The notes: a model not told the origin generated them from the sequence alone. 34,737 nucleotides of DNA from Candidatus Sulfotelmatobacter sp. (GCA_030041215.1 JASHOH010000157.1:1-34737); one strand, 5' to 3'. Shown: positions 7,097-16,089, counted from the first letter of the stretch. A program made the numbers and translations.

Positions 7097-8290
7097 TTGA
7101 TCGCAGCAATTCTATATTTTGCGCTGGTCATAGCCGTTATCGGAACGCTATCGTCCGGCATTTTCCTCTGTCTGGTCCTGGTGGGATTCGTCCACTTCCG
7201 CAAGGATGTTCGTCGGCAATTTCTCGAAATCCCAGACGATGCACAGCTTCCGCCAGTATCCGTGCTGAAGCCCGTTCACGGCCTTGAGGCGCAGCTTCGA
7301 GAAAATATCGAAAGCTTTTTCCGCCAGGATTATCCGCACTACGAAATTCTCTTTGCTGCTGACGAGGCGAACGACGCGGCTCTTGATGTCGTCCGTGAAG
7401 TGTCGGCGCACTATCCCCACATCCCCTGCCGGATTTTGATTACCGGCCGGCCCTGGCCGAATCCGGTTGTGTATTCGTTTCATTCCATGGCGGAAGCTGC
7501 CAACTACGACATTCTGGTCACCACAGACAGCGACGTGGAGGTCGATGCCACCTATCTGCGGGAAGTGGTGGCGCCGCTGCTCGACCCCAAAGTTGGAATG
7601 CTCACCTGCGTATACCGCGGAAAAAATGCGGCAGGATTTTTTTCTGGTCTGACGGCGATCGGCATGTCGATAGAGATGACCGCGGGCGTGCTCGTGGCCA
7701 ACTTGCTTGAAGGAATGAAATTCGGGCTTGGGCCGACGACAGTGGTGCGGAAGGACGCGCTGGCGAGCATCGGCGGATACGAGGCACTGAAAGATTACAT
7801 CGCGTATGACTTTGCCATCGGCAACCTGATCGCAAAAGCGGGATATCGCGTGGTGTTGTCCGGTCACATCATCGATCACGTCGTGAACCAGAAATCTTTT
7901 CGGCAGATGTGGCAGAACCAGTTGCGCTGGGCACAAACCACTCGGTATTCGCGGCCCAGAGGACACTTCGGCAGCGGGCTTATTTTTGCGATGCCTTACG
8001 GAATTCTAGGTTTTCTCGCTGCCGCTGGCCTGGGCCAGTGGAAACTTGGAATTCTGCTTCTGGCGGCCGCTGTGGCGAATCGGCTGGCCGAGGCCTGGCT
8101 GGTGGGCTGGATGGTCGTGCGCGATCCTCAGATTCGGCGAGCGCCGTGGCTTTACCCGCTGCGCGACCTGCTTGGTTTTGCCATCTGGTTTGCCAGCTAT
8201 CTGAATCTGCGATACGAATGGCGTGATAACCGTTTCGAGTTGAAGGGGACAAGAATCGCGATCCGGCAGACGCCGTCGGATACGCGTTGA
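7097..8290 (+). CDS. GT21-like membrane glycosyltransferase (ceramide glucosyltransferase / HpnI family)
   Basis: 397 aa. One N-terminal membrane helix (~3-30) anchors a cytoplasmic GT-A domain that begins PPVSVLKPVHGLE, the typical opening of family GT21. Acidic motifs are in place: DSDVEVD (D144, D146) for nucleotide-sugar and metal binding, and YIAYDFAIG as the D3 region. The (Q/R)xxRW acceptor motif appears as NQLRW (~274-278). Three to four hydrophobic helices close the protein. GT21 enzymes put a sugar on a lipid: ceramide in eukaryotes and some bacteria, or a hopanoid polyol in the HpnI group. A membrane glycolipid product is therefore likely, acceptor unknown. The start is TTG (7097); an in-frame TGA at 7049 limits alternatives. 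The next gene is a sugar epimerase that could supply its donor. Confidence 0.85.
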   Translation: MIAAILYFALVIAVIGTLSSGIFLCLVLVGFVHFRKDVRRQFLEIPDDAQLPPVSVLKPVHGLEAQLRENIESFFRQDYPHYEILFAADEANDAALDVVREVSAHYPHIPCRILITGRPWPNPVVYSFHSMAEAANYDILVTTDSDVEVDATYLREVVAPLLDPKVGMLTCVYRGKNAAGFFSGLTAIGMSIEMTAGVLVANLLEGMKFGLGPTTVVRKDALASIGGYEALKDYIAYDFAIGNLIAKAGYRVVLSGHIIDHVVNQKSFRQMWQNQLRWAQTTRYSRPRGHFGSGLIFAMPYGILGFLAAAGLGQWKLGILLLAAAVANRLAEAWLVGWMVVRDPQIRRAPWLYPLRDLLGFAIWFASYLNLRYEWRDNRFELKGTRIAIRQTPSDTR

Positions 8291-8400
8291 GGTTTTCGTT
8301 TTTCGCACGGCCGTTGGCGTTGCTTACGGATCCTTGCCTTCTTGTGACTTTGAGACGTTCTCGCATCATAGAAATCTGCTTTCAGGAATTCTGAATTTAC

Positions 8401-9387
8401 GTGGGAAATCCATTGCACATCTTCATCACAGGCGCGGCAGGATTTATCGGCAGTCACATGGTGGATCGACTGCTTTCGGCAGGCCACAAGGTTGTCGGCT
8501 GCGACAACATGTCGACGGGGCAGCGGCGGTTTCTGAATGAGGCGATAACCAATTCGCAATTCACGTTCCATGAAGCTGATCTGCTGGATTTGGAAACTCT
8601 GACTCGGGCGATGAAGGGTACAGAGTTGGTCGTACATTTTGCTGCCAACGCTGACGTGCGATTCGGCACGCAGCATCCGCGCAAGGATCTCGATCAAAAT
8701 ACGATTGCCACCTGGAATGTGCTCGAGGCAATGCGCCAGCAGCGGTGCAAACGCATCGTATTCTCTTCCACCGGATCGATCTATGGAGAGCCGGAGATTT
8801 TTCCCACGCCGGAGACTTGTCCGTTCCCCATTCAGACTTCGCTGTACGGCGCTTCCAAACTGGCTGCGGAGGGCCTGATTCAAGCCTACTGCGAAGGTTT
8901 CGGAATGCAGTCTTACATTTTCCGCTTCGTCTCGATTCTCGGCGAGCGTTATTCGCACGGGCATGTTTTCGACTTTTACCAACAGCTTGCCGAGCATCCT
9001 GATCGTCTTCACGTGCTGGGCGACGGTCATCAGCGCAAGTCGTATCTATACGTTCACGACTGTATCGACGCGATTGTGACTGCTCTGGATCGTGCCAATG
9101 ACAAAGTAAACGTCTTCAATCTGGGAACGGACGAATATTGCGAGGTCAACGATTCGATCGGCTGGATTTGCGAGTATCTTGGCGTTCATCCCAAACTGAC
9201 CTATTCGGGCGGCGAGCGGGGGTGGGTGGGCGACAGCCCGTTTATTCTGCTGGATTGCTCGCGCATTCGCGCGTTGGGCTGGAAACCGCGACTCACGATT
9301 CGTGAGGCAGTTCTGGCAACGATCAAATATGTGAGTTCGGAAGCTGCTTCAAAGGCGCCTTCAGTCGCGAGCCAGCCCCGTTCGTGA
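8401..9387 (+). CDS. NAD-dependent sugar epimerase/dehydratase (extended SDR, GalE-like)
   Basis: 328 aa, GTG start. The N-terminus has the Rossmann motif GAAGFIGS (11-18) for NAD(H), then DLLDLE and VHFAANADV, where adenine and nicotinamide contacts sit. The catalytic set is present: Ser in FSSTGSIYGE (~122-131) and Y149-x3-K153 in YGASK. The C-terminal half carries the sugar-nucleotide part (RKSYLYVHDCIDAI; FNLGTDEYCEVND). This fits UDP-glucose/UDP-GlcNAc 4-epimerases or related GDP/dTDP-sugar enzymes; the exact substrate cannot be fixed from sequence. It follows the GT21-like gene after 110 bases on the same strand and probably makes activated sugar for it or for the polysaccharide locus downstream. 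Confidence 0.88.
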   Translation: MGNPLHIFITGAAGFIGSHMVDRLLSAGHKVVGCDNMSTGQRRFLNEAITNSQFTFHEADLLDLETLTRAMKGTELVVHFAANADVRFGTQHPRKDLDQNTIATWNVLEAMRQQRCKRIVFSSTGSIYGEPEIFPTPETCPFPIQTSLYGASKLAAEGLIQAYCEGFGMQSYIFRFVSILGERYSHGHVFDFYQQLAEHPDRLHVLGDGHQRKSYLYVHDCIDAIVTALDRANDKVNVFNLGTDEYCEVNDSIGWICEYLGVHPKLTYSGGERGWVGDSPFILLDCSRIRALGWKPRLTIREAVLATIKYVSSEAASKAPSVASQPRS

Positions 9388-9482
9388 AATCCGAAGGCAA
9401 TACGACAGCCACCGAAAACCGCGAAAAACACGTATTAAACAGGTTCTCAGCCAGATGGCCGGAACCAGCTATACTCTTCGCC

Positions 9483-11489
9483 ATGAATTTACGCACAAGC
9501 TCACGAAAAACTTTTCTCTTCCTGTTCTCTGCCGTCGCATTTTTGTTCGCCGGCCCGGGCGCATTTGCTCAGCATCACGGAGGCGGAACCGCGAGCCCAT
9601 CGCCTTCGCGGGCCGCCGACATACTCGACTCGATGCCACACGCTAAACGAGTTGGTCATGTTTCGCTTTCCCCGGACGGAACTTCAGTGGCTTACTTTGC
9701 AGATCGAAAGCTCACGATCGCGCCAGTGGCTGGCGGTTCGCCGAAAGTCATCGCAATAGAAGGTGATCTTCCACTGCGCGATGTCGCCTGGTCTGCGGAC
9801 AACAAACATATTGCGTTCATCGCCGATGTCGCGGGAGATGCTCCTGCCGCGCAGATTTGGACAGCGGCTCCAGATGGAAGTGCAGCCGTCAAGCACGCGG
9901 AGTTGAAAGGTTATGTCGAGAGTCCACGCTTTTCTCCTGATGGATCAAAGCTTGCGATTCTGTTCATCGAGGGGATTCCGCGAATTGCCGGGCCGCTACA
10001 GCCGATGACGCCGCTGGCGGGCGTGATCGATGAGAAGGTGTACGAGCAGGGGATTGCGACTATCGACCTGAGCAACAATCGTCTGACGCAGGTTACACCG
10101 CCGGATATGTATGTGTATGAGTATGAGTGGACACCTGACGGCCGATCCTGGGCGGCAATTGCCGCTCATGGGGCGGGCGATGCTAATTGGTACATCGCCA
10201 GAATTTATCGCATCGATGCCGCGAGCGGCGAGATGCATGAGATTTACAAGCCAAAGCTGCAGATCGCAGACGCGCGCGTTTCTCCCGACGGCAAAACGAT
10301 CGCCTTTATCGAAGGGTTGATGAGCGACGAAGGTTCGACTGGGGGAGAGATTTTTCTGGTTCCGATTACGGGTGGAGCTGCCCACAATGTGACTCCCGAT
10401 ATTCAGTCATCTCCCTCTGCTCTCGCGTGGACAGCAAACGACCGCATCACGTTCGCTGAAAACGTCGATGGGAGCTCGGGTTTCGGCAGCGTTGATCTTC
10501 AAACCGGCAAAGTCCAGACGCTTTGGACGGGCGAAGAAGCCGCCGGTCCTACAGGTACGGCATGGATTTCAAATCCCGCTCTCTCAAGCGGCAAGATTGT
10601 TACTGCGATCGTGCGGCAATCGGCGCGCACTCCCAGTGAAGTTTGGGCGGGCGAGATCGGCAAATGGAACCAGATCACTCATTTGAACGATGGAGTCGAA
10701 CCGGTCTGGGGCGAAATGAAAAAAGTGCACTGGATGAATGGCTCAATGCGCATTGAAGGTTGGCTGCTGCTGCCCAGGGACTTTGATGAAAACAAGAAGT
10801 ATCCGCTGATCGTAAATGTGCATGGAGGGCCGTCAGCCGCGTGCATGTCACGCTGGGACGAGCGCGGCATGGGTTCTGAATCGGCAATGGGTTACTTTGC
10901 TCTGTGCCCTAACCCGCGGGGAAGCTACGGGCAAGGAGAAAAATTCACGCAGGCCAACGTGAAAGATTTCGGCGGCGGCGACTTTCGCGACATCATGGCG
11001 GGAGTGGATGCGATCTCTAAGCAATATCCTATCGACACAAAACGACTGGGCATTCGCGGCCACAGCTATGGCGGCTACATGACGATGTGGGCGGAAACCC
11101 AGACCAACCGATTTGCGGCTGCCGTTGCTGGCGCCGGCCTGTCTGATTGGGTGAGTTACTACGGTCTGAATGACATCGATCAGTGGATGATTCCGTTCTT
11201 CGGGGCTTCGGTCTACGACGACCCCGCCGTTTACGCCAAGAGCGATCCCATGCACTTCGTGAAGGCGGTGAAGACGCCCACGCTCATTCTGGTCGGCGAT
11301 CGAGATGGCGAAGTGCCAATGGAGCAGTCGGTTGAGTGGTGGCATGCACTGGAAACCTTGCATGTACCGGTGAGGCTCGTCGTGTATCCAGATGAGGGGC
11401 ATGCAATCATGAAGCCGGCCGACGCGCGTGACTACACAGAGCGTTCTCTGGAGTGGTTTGAAGCGTGGTTCGCTAAAGCGGAGCCATAA
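9483..11489 (+). CDS. secreted S9-family peptidase (prolyl oligopeptidase / acylaminoacyl peptidase type)
   Basis: 668 aa from the ATG at 9483. The frame is open further upstream to 9384, but the ATG at 9483 is followed at once by a clean signal peptide (MNLRTSSRKTFLFLFSAVAF ... GAFAQ). Residues ~45-410 contain WD40-like PD40 repeats (SLSPDGTSVAYFADRK; RFSPDGSKLAIL; RVSPDGKTIAFIE) forming the beta-propeller that restricts access to the active site. The C-terminal alpha/beta hydrolase has the full triad: S528 in GHSYGGYM, D608 in GDRDGEVP, H640 in DEGHAI. The nearby GGPSA loop contributes the oxyanion hole. It should cleave short peptides in the periplasm or outside the cell. The gene stands alone and converges with the following minus-strand gene. 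Confidence 0.93.
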   Translation: MNLRTSSRKTFLFLFSAVAFLFAGPGAFAQHHGGGTASPSPSRAADILDSMPHAKRVGHVSLSPDGTSVAYFADRKLTIAPVAGGSPKVIAIEGDLPLRDVAWSADNKHIAFIADVAGDAPAAQIWTAAPDGSAAVKHAELKGYVESPRFSPDGSKLAILFIEGIPRIAGPLQPMTPLAGVIDEKVYEQGIATIDLSNNRLTQVTPPDMYVYEYEWTPDGRSWAAIAAHGAGDANWYIARIYRIDAASGEMHEIYKPKLQIADARVSPDGKTIAFIEGLMSDEGSTGGEIFLVPITGGAAHNVTPDIQSSPSALAWTANDRITFAENVDGSSGFGSVDLQTGKVQTLWTGEEAAGPTGTAWISNPALSSGKIVTAIVRQSARTPSEVWAGEIGKWNQITHLNDGVEPVWGEMKKVHWMNGSMRIEGWLLLPRDFDENKKYPLIVNVHGGPSAACMSRWDERGMGSESAMGYFALCPNPRGSYGQGEKFTQANVKDFGGGDFRDIMAGVDAISKQYPIDTKRLGIRGHSYGGYMTMWAETQTNRFAAAVAGAGLSDWVSYYGLNDIDQWMIPFFGASVYDDPAVYAKSDPMHFVKAVKTPTLILVGDRDGEVPMEQSVEWWHALETLHVPVRLVVYPDEGHAIMKPADARDYTERSLEWFEAWFAKAEP

Positions 11490-11529
11490 ACCTGACTTGC
11501 GTTCTTCAAAGCGCCTAGTTTCCCTTGTT

Positions 11530-12927
11530 TCAGTAAGCGTTCTTGCTGGTGAACATCCGCAAGAACGTCAAGGTGATGATCTGGAGATCAAAAGTAAGGC
11601 TCCAGTTATGAAGGTAGTAAAGATCGTATTCCACACGTTTGGCGATGGAAGTATCGCCGCGCCAGCCATTCACCTGGGCCCAACCAGTGATCCCCGCCTT
11701 AAAGAAATGGCGCGCATTGTAGGTTTCAAACTCGTTCAAGAAACGCTTGACGAAGTAGGGCCGCTCAGGTCGTGGACCGACGATGCTCATGTCTCCTTTC
11801 AACACATTGAGAAACTGTGGCAGTTCGTCGAGATTTGTTCTCCGCAAGAAACCGCCGAGTCTGGTGCGCCTGGGATCATCTTCCTCTGTCCAGCGCGTGT
11901 CCGCTTCCCCTTCCGGTCCAGCTCTCATGGTTCGAAACTTCAGAATACGGAACACCTTGCCATTCAATCCCACCCGATCTTGCCTGAAAAGAGCCGGGCC
12001 GGCGCTCTCCAGCTTGACCGTCAGGGCGATTAGCAGCATAAGTGGCCAGGTAACGGACAGGATCAAGAGAGATAGAGCGACGTCAAAAATTCGCTTGTAG
12101 ACCAGATAAGAACCCGACTCTGCCAGGGTGGGACGGAGATCAAGCATGTTAATGCCACCCAGATCGATCAGGCGATTAGCCACGCCGATTCCCGGAGCAA
12201 AGTCAATGGCCATTCGGGTCGGCACACACAGCCGCTCCAGCATGGGCAGAATCAAACGCATGTCGTCCAACCGGTCATGCGGCAGCGCGATGACGACGTC
12301 ATCGATGGCATCGCCGTTGGAAAAATTCGGCACACTCTCCAGTTCGAACACCGGCGCGCCGTCGATCTCAACTGGGTGACCCGGGAGTCGAACATATCCT
12401 GAGATGCGCCCTGGCAGCACCTGGGCGTTGGTCAGTGCGCGGGCGACCTGCTTGGCGTATGATCCCGTGCCCACCATGAGGATCTTGACCTCGCTCCGTC
12501 CTGAAACGCGGGCCCACTCAAGGAAGACGCGAAAAAGAACGCGCAACATGGTTGCCAGGACGAACAGTACGGCGGCGCTTAACGCGACGACGACGCGAGA
12601 AAAGCTAACCTGGCGATACAGGAAGGCTCCCGCGAGCACGATGGCATAAGTGAAGGCCAGCGCCTCGAGCAAACGGCGAGATTTTCCGCCGGGAAGGTAC
12701 AGCTCTTCGATATTCCAAAGGCCGGATTCTTCCGCAGCAATCGCCCACGCGATGGTGGTGAACAGAATGATGCTCCAATAGGAGTGGAGCCCGAATGGGC
12801 TGCGCCTGTCGGAAAGCATGTTAATGCCGAAATGCACCTTCACGGCGATGAAATACGCCAGCGCAGGCAACAACAACGTGCTGATTCTCAGAAAGAACCG
12901 GGCGTGACTCAAGCGACTTCGTATCAT
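11530..12927 (-). CDS. polyprenyl glycosylphosphotransferase (WbaP/WcaJ type), copy 1
   Basis: 465 aa. It transfers a sugar-1-phosphate from a nucleotide sugar to undecaprenyl phosphate and so starts the repeat unit at the inner membrane. Four N-terminal membrane helices (~15-125) are followed by a cytoplasmic CoA-binding/Rossmann-like region (KILMVGTGSYAKQVARAL). After one more helix (FDVALSLLILSVTWPLMLLI) comes the catalytic C-terminal domain, with KFRTM, DELPQFLNVLKGDMS, VGPRPERP and GITGWAQVNG all visible. Length and layout match full-length WbaP-like enzymes. The protein is a close paralogue of the product of 20233-21627: same start MIRSRLS, same end (..NAY), and well over half of the residues identical by eye. 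The stop lies 40 bases from the convergent S9 peptidase stop. Confidence 0.95.
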   Translation of the reverse strand: MIRSRLSHARFFLRISTLLLPALAYFIAVKVHFGINMLSDRRSPFGLHSYWSIILFTTIAWAIAAEESGLWNIEELYLPGGKSRRLLEALAFTYAIVLAGAFLYRQVSFSRVVVALSAAVLFVLATMLRVLFRVFLEWARVSGRSEVKILMVGTGSYAKQVARALTNAQVLPGRISGYVRLPGHPVEIDGAPVFELESVPNFSNGDAIDDVVIALPHDRLDDMRLILPMLERLCVPTRMAIDFAPGIGVANRLIDLGGINMLDLRPTLAESGSYLVYKRIFDVALSLLILSVTWPLMLLIALTVKLESAGPALFRQDRVGLNGKVFRILKFRTMRAGPEGEADTRWTEEDDPRRTRLGGFLRRTNLDELPQFLNVLKGDMSIVGPRPERPYFVKRFLNEFETYNARHFFKAGITGWAQVNGWRGDTSIAKRVEYDLYYLHNWSLTFDLQIITLTFLRMFTSKNAY

Positions 12928-12975
12928 AACAGTCTTACAATTTCCTGGTATCGCAGATTTTGGCCCGATACAGCC

Positions 12976-13003
12976 TTAACTTGCTGCAGTTTTCCCTTAG
13001 AAT
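12976..13003 (+). promoter_or_regulatory. candidate promoter for the PAP2-Wzi gene
   Basis: TTAACT (12976-12981) is separated by 16 bases from TAGAAT (12998-13003), giving 4/6 and 5/6 matches to the sigma-70 consensus. Direction fits the gene at 13438. Confidence 0.35.
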
Positions 13004-13163
13004 TTCGTGAGCGGTTGGATGCCCTTTCAGCGAAAGAGATGGAATGTGTTCATTCAGCCTAGCCGGTAATCTCGCACGCCAGCCTGCGGTGTCACTCATT
13101 CTGCTGCCAATACTTGCTGATTGGATGGTCAATCCTAACACGGACTGAAAAGGGGGAAATATT

Positions 13164-13206
13164 CAGGGAACGATTTTTTCCCTGTTCATAAGCCCGAACA
13201 GGGAAA
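13164..13206. promoter_or_regulatory. overlapping, mutually exclusive hairpins
   Basis: CAGGGAA (13164-13170) can pair with TTCCCTG (13178-13184). The same bases can instead pair downstream: TTTCCCTGTTC (13177-13187) is the exact complement of GAACAGGGAAA (13196-13206), an 11-base-pair stem with an 8-base loop. A further GGGAAATCCC follows (13201-13210). Two alternative stems sharing one arm are the hallmark of an attenuation switch. Alternatively, the repeated CAGGGAA/TTCCCTG blocks are binding sites for a dimeric regulator. Confidence 0.5.
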
Positions 13207-13437
13207 TCCCTTAGACTTTCGGGAATATGAGTTGCGGGAAAATGCCGAGGTTGTTCTGTTGAGGTGAGAGGATCTGAATCTGCTTCAAGGCCTATGTCAC
13301 CGTAGTCAATTTCTTCGCTCGTATCGTAATATGAACTATCCGGTGCCAGTAATCGCAGGGTAAAATCCGCAACCGATCCATCGATAGTCGCGCGGTGATC
13401 GGAGGCGGAGTTGCCGCTTTGACTCACCATCGGCGAC

Positions 13438-15972
13438 ATGATGAAAAAGTGGAAAAGCAAATTCCTGCGAGATTGGCCGATTGGGGCTTACCCGTACATT
13501 GCCGTCATGGTTATTTGTGGTTCGATGATGTGTGCCGCCCAAACGCCGGCAGAAGAACAAGGCCCGGCCGAAACCGCGAAGAACGATAATCAAGCTGTGG
13601 ACCCTGTCGCAGCTCCGGCGCCAGTCGATCTGAAATCTCTTCCCCGCAATCTTCTCGTCGATCAAAAGAATTTCTGGCTGACCCCGCTGCACGTGAGCGT
13701 GTCGCAATTGCATTGGATTGTCCCGCTGGGGTTCGCGGGGGCAGCTTTATTGGCAAGCGATACGGCGATTGAAAAACACGTTCCTACAGATCCTGGCACG
13801 GTCTCGCACGCGGTTACCGCATCAAATGCCGGGCTTGCAGCTCTCGCGAGCGTTGGCGCAGGGATGTATTTATGGGGACATGCCACGCATAGCGACCAGC
13901 TGCGTGAAACCGGCCTTCTCGCCGGCGAGGCCGGTATCGATGCAGTTGTGGATACCGAAATACTCGAGTATGCGTTTGGCCGGGAATCTCCTTTCACGGG
14001 CAGCGGCAAGGGGCATTTTTTTGAGGGAGGAACATCGTTTCCTTCGGACCACGCTGCCGTCAGTTGGGCGATTGCAAGCGTGATCGCGCATGAATATCCC
14101 GGACCGCTCACTAGCCTGCTGGCTTATGGGACCGCTACGGGCATCGATGCGGCTCGTTGGATTGGGCACAAACATTTTGCCGGGGATCTAGTCATAGGCA
14201 GCGCACTGGGGTGGTATCTGGGACAGCAAGTTTTCCGCACCCACTCTCGGTACAGCGATGCGGAGATTGCAAAATGGGGAACGTTCAGCAAAGGAGACGA
14301 AGATGCCTCTCATCAGCCACGCAATATGGGATCGCCATACGTGCCTCTTGATAGCTGGGTATACGCTGCAATGGAGCGGCTCACCGCTCTTGGGTATATT
14401 CATTCCGGCTTTGCCGATATGCGTCCTTGGACGCGCATGGAATGTGCCCGGCAGATCGAAGAGGCGTCCGATCTCATGGCTGGTGATGAAGCGCCGCTGG
14501 AAGCGACCAGGGTTTACGATTCACTGCACAAAGAATTTGAGCAGGAAATCAGTTTGCTTAACGGCGGTACGAACGCAGAAGTGCGTCTCGAATCAGCCTA
14601 CACTCGAAGCACGGAAATTGCCGGAAAACCTCTCACCGACGGCGATCATTTCGGGCAAACAATCATCAATGACTATGGACGGCCAGAAGAAAGGGGATTT
14701 AACAACGTTACTGGGATGTCGGGATGGGCGGCCTATGGTCCGCTCGTCGTCTACGCTCGAGGCGAGTATCAACACTCTCCGGAAGCCCCTGCGTTGCCTG
14801 AAAGTGCTCTCCAAGCGATTTCAAACGCCGACTTCAGCCGCAGTCCAGTTCCACCGCCCTTTCCCGTCCCGCCTGATGTGCCAACTCCAGCGTTTAACCA
14901 AGGCCGGTTTCTCGACACATACGTTGCATTGAATCTTTCCGACTGGCAGCTTTCCTATGGAAATCAGAGCCTGTGGTGGGGCCCATCGCAAGGCGGACCG
15001 CTGATGTTCAGCAACAACGCGCAGCCGCTGCGAATGTTCCGGGTGAATCGCGTCGTTCCCTTTACCTTGCCGGTACTCGGGCCTATGCGGTTGGAAGGTT
15101 TCATCGGGCAGTATTCAGGTTACGAGTTCATTTACACGCCGTCGGGACTTGCAGGACAGTACGGAGCGTCGCTCAATCCGCAGCCCATCGTTCACGGCGA
15201 GAGACTCAGTTTCAAGCCCACCTCCAATCTTGAAATCGGGTTTTCCCGCACCACGGACTATGGCGGCCCGGGTTATCCGCTGACGTTGCATTCGTTCTTG
15301 CGCAGTGTTTTTTCCACCGGCAACACCGAACCAGGAAACCCCAATAAACCGGGATCGCGGCGGGCCGGCCTAGATTTCAGCTACCGTATTTCGCGGCTTC
15401 GCGACAAAATGACGTTCTACGCGGAGGGTTTGGCCGAACATGATGAGGTTTCGCCGCTGATTGGTCCCGATGTGGCAGCTTGGCTGGCGGGAATTTATAT
15501 TCCAAGGCTCCCCAAGATTGCAAAGCTCGATCTTCGGCTGGAAGGTGGTTACACAGACCCGCCCTATAGCGGCGGAGACGTGGCATATGGAGCGTTTTAT
15601 TGGGATGGAACGTGGATCACGGGATTTCAAAATGCAGGACATTTGATGGGAAGCTGGATGGGCCGCCAAGGCCAAGGAGCGCAGGCCTGGACAACCTATT
15701 GGTTCACGCCGCGGAATAAACTGCAATTCGGGTTCCGGCATCAGAAGGTGAGCCAGCAGTTCATCGCCAACGGCGGCACCTTGGCAGATGCGAATGTCCG
15801 CGCCGAGTTTTGGCCTCGCGGCACTATTGGAGTCTCCACTTGGGCGCAATATGAACGTTGGCTCTTTCCAGTAATTCAGCCGAACGCGTCGAGAAATGTA
15901 ACAGCAGCGGTAGAAATTCTCTTGACACCAAAGCTTTTCCTGCGTTCACATTCCAGAGCAGACCAGCCTTAG
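13438..15972 (+). CDS. PAP2-family phosphatase fused to Wzi-like capsule assembly beta-barrel
   Basis: 844 aa, ATG start, with a signal peptide ending near SMMCAAQ (~residue 35). Residues ~80-275 are a PAP2 domain: FPSDH (H205) and AR-x5-H-x3-D (R240, H246, D250) keep the catalytic histidines. However, the first motif K-x6-RP reads EYAFGRESP, with Glu177 and Ser184 replacing the phosphate-binding Lys and Arg. A helical SLH-like stretch follows (YVPLDSWVYAAMERLTALGY, ~303-350). Residues ~370-840 are a long strand-rich barrel like Wzi (WQLSYGNQSLWWGPSQGGP; RLEGFIGQYSGYEF), the outer-membrane lectin that organises capsule at the surface. Either activity fits the polysaccharide locus: lipid-pyrophosphate hydrolysis and surface assembly. 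Putting both in one exported chain is unusual. Confidence 0.85.
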   Translation: MMKKWKSKFLRDWPIGAYPYIAVMVICGSMMCAAQTPAEEQGPAETAKNDNQAVDPVAAPAPVDLKSLPRNLLVDQKNFWLTPLHVSVSQLHWIVPLGFAGAALLASDTAIEKHVPTDPGTVSHAVTASNAGLAALASVGAGMYLWGHATHSDQLRETGLLAGEAGIDAVVDTEILEYAFGRESPFTGSGKGHFFEGGTSFPSDHAAVSWAIASVIAHEYPGPLTSLLAYGTATGIDAARWIGHKHFAGDLVIGSALGWYLGQQVFRTHSRYSDAEIAKWGTFSKGDEDASHQPRNMGSPYVPLDSWVYAAMERLTALGYIHSGFADMRPWTRMECARQIEEASDLMAGDEAPLEATRVYDSLHKEFEQEISLLNGGTNAEVRLESAYTRSTEIAGKPLTDGDHFGQTIINDYGRPEERGFNNVTGMSGWAAYGPLVVYARGEYQHSPEAPALPESALQAISNADFSRSPVPPPFPVPPDVPTPAFNQGRFLDTYVALNLSDWQLSYGNQSLWWGPSQGGPLMFSNNAQPLRMFRVNRVVPFTLPVLGPMRLEGFIGQYSGYEFIYTPSGLAGQYGASLNPQPIVHGERLSFKPTSNLEIGFSRTTDYGGPGYPLTLHSFLRSVFSTGNTEPGNPNKPGSRRAGLDFSYRISRLRDKMTFYAEGLAEHDEVSPLIGPDVAAWLAGIYIPRLPKIAKLDLRLEGGYTDPPYSGGDVAYGAFYWDGTWITGFQNAGHLMGSWMGRQGQGAQAWTTYWFTPRNKLQFGFRHQKVSQQFIANGGTLADANVRAEFWPRGTIGVSTWAQYERWLFPVIQPNASRNVTAAVEILLTPKLFLRSHSRADQP

Positions 15973-16005
15973 CCTGATTCTGCAATTCACTTGTGGAGGC
16001 AGAAG

Positions 16006-16021
16006 TCTTGCACACGCAAGA
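16006..16021. other. short hairpin after the PAP2-Wzi gene
   Basis: TCTTGC-acac-GCAAGA, a perfect 6-base-pair stem with a 4-base loop, 34 bases after the stop at 15972. No T-run follows, so a rho-independent terminator is not supported; it may protect the 3' end or do nothing. Confidence 0.35.
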
Positions 16022-16089
16022 TGAAGGATTGCGGAAAAGCCTGATAAAATCGCTATCTATGGGGGTTCGAAAGTAGTAACTCTTTGAGA

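Larger units (their letters stand above)
12928..13437. other. divergent intergenic region, 510 bases
   Basis: The longest non-coding gap in the window, between the minus-strand glycosylphosphotransferase and the plus-strand PAP2-Wzi gene. Open frames in it (for example 13092-13460 minus) overlap the next gene and show no recognisable protein features, so I do not call them. It holds a candidate plus-strand promoter (12976-13003) and a cluster of inverted repeats (13164-13210). The leader between promoter and start codon would be over 400 bases, long enough for an attenuator or riboswitch-like element. I match no known riboswitch class. Confidence 0.5.

Noticed and set aside
8197-9030. 277-codon minus-strand frame
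   Set aside because: Antisense to the epimerase, whose Rossmann and catalytic motifs are intact.
9470-9475. TATACT as a -10 box for the S9 peptidase
   Set aside because: It would place the start of transcription at the ATG itself and no -35 lies at a proper distance.
9384-9482. N-terminal extension of the S9 peptidase frame
   Set aside because: The ATG at 9483 opens directly onto a signal peptide; the extension would bury it and overlaps the epimerase stop.
10848-11402. 184-codon minus-strand frame
   Set aside because: Antisense to the catalytic domain of the S9 peptidase; no support of its own.
13092-13460. 122-codon minus-strand frame in the 510-base gap
   Set aside because: It overlaps the start of the PAP2-Wzi gene, has no ribosome site or domain, and covers the hairpin cluster.
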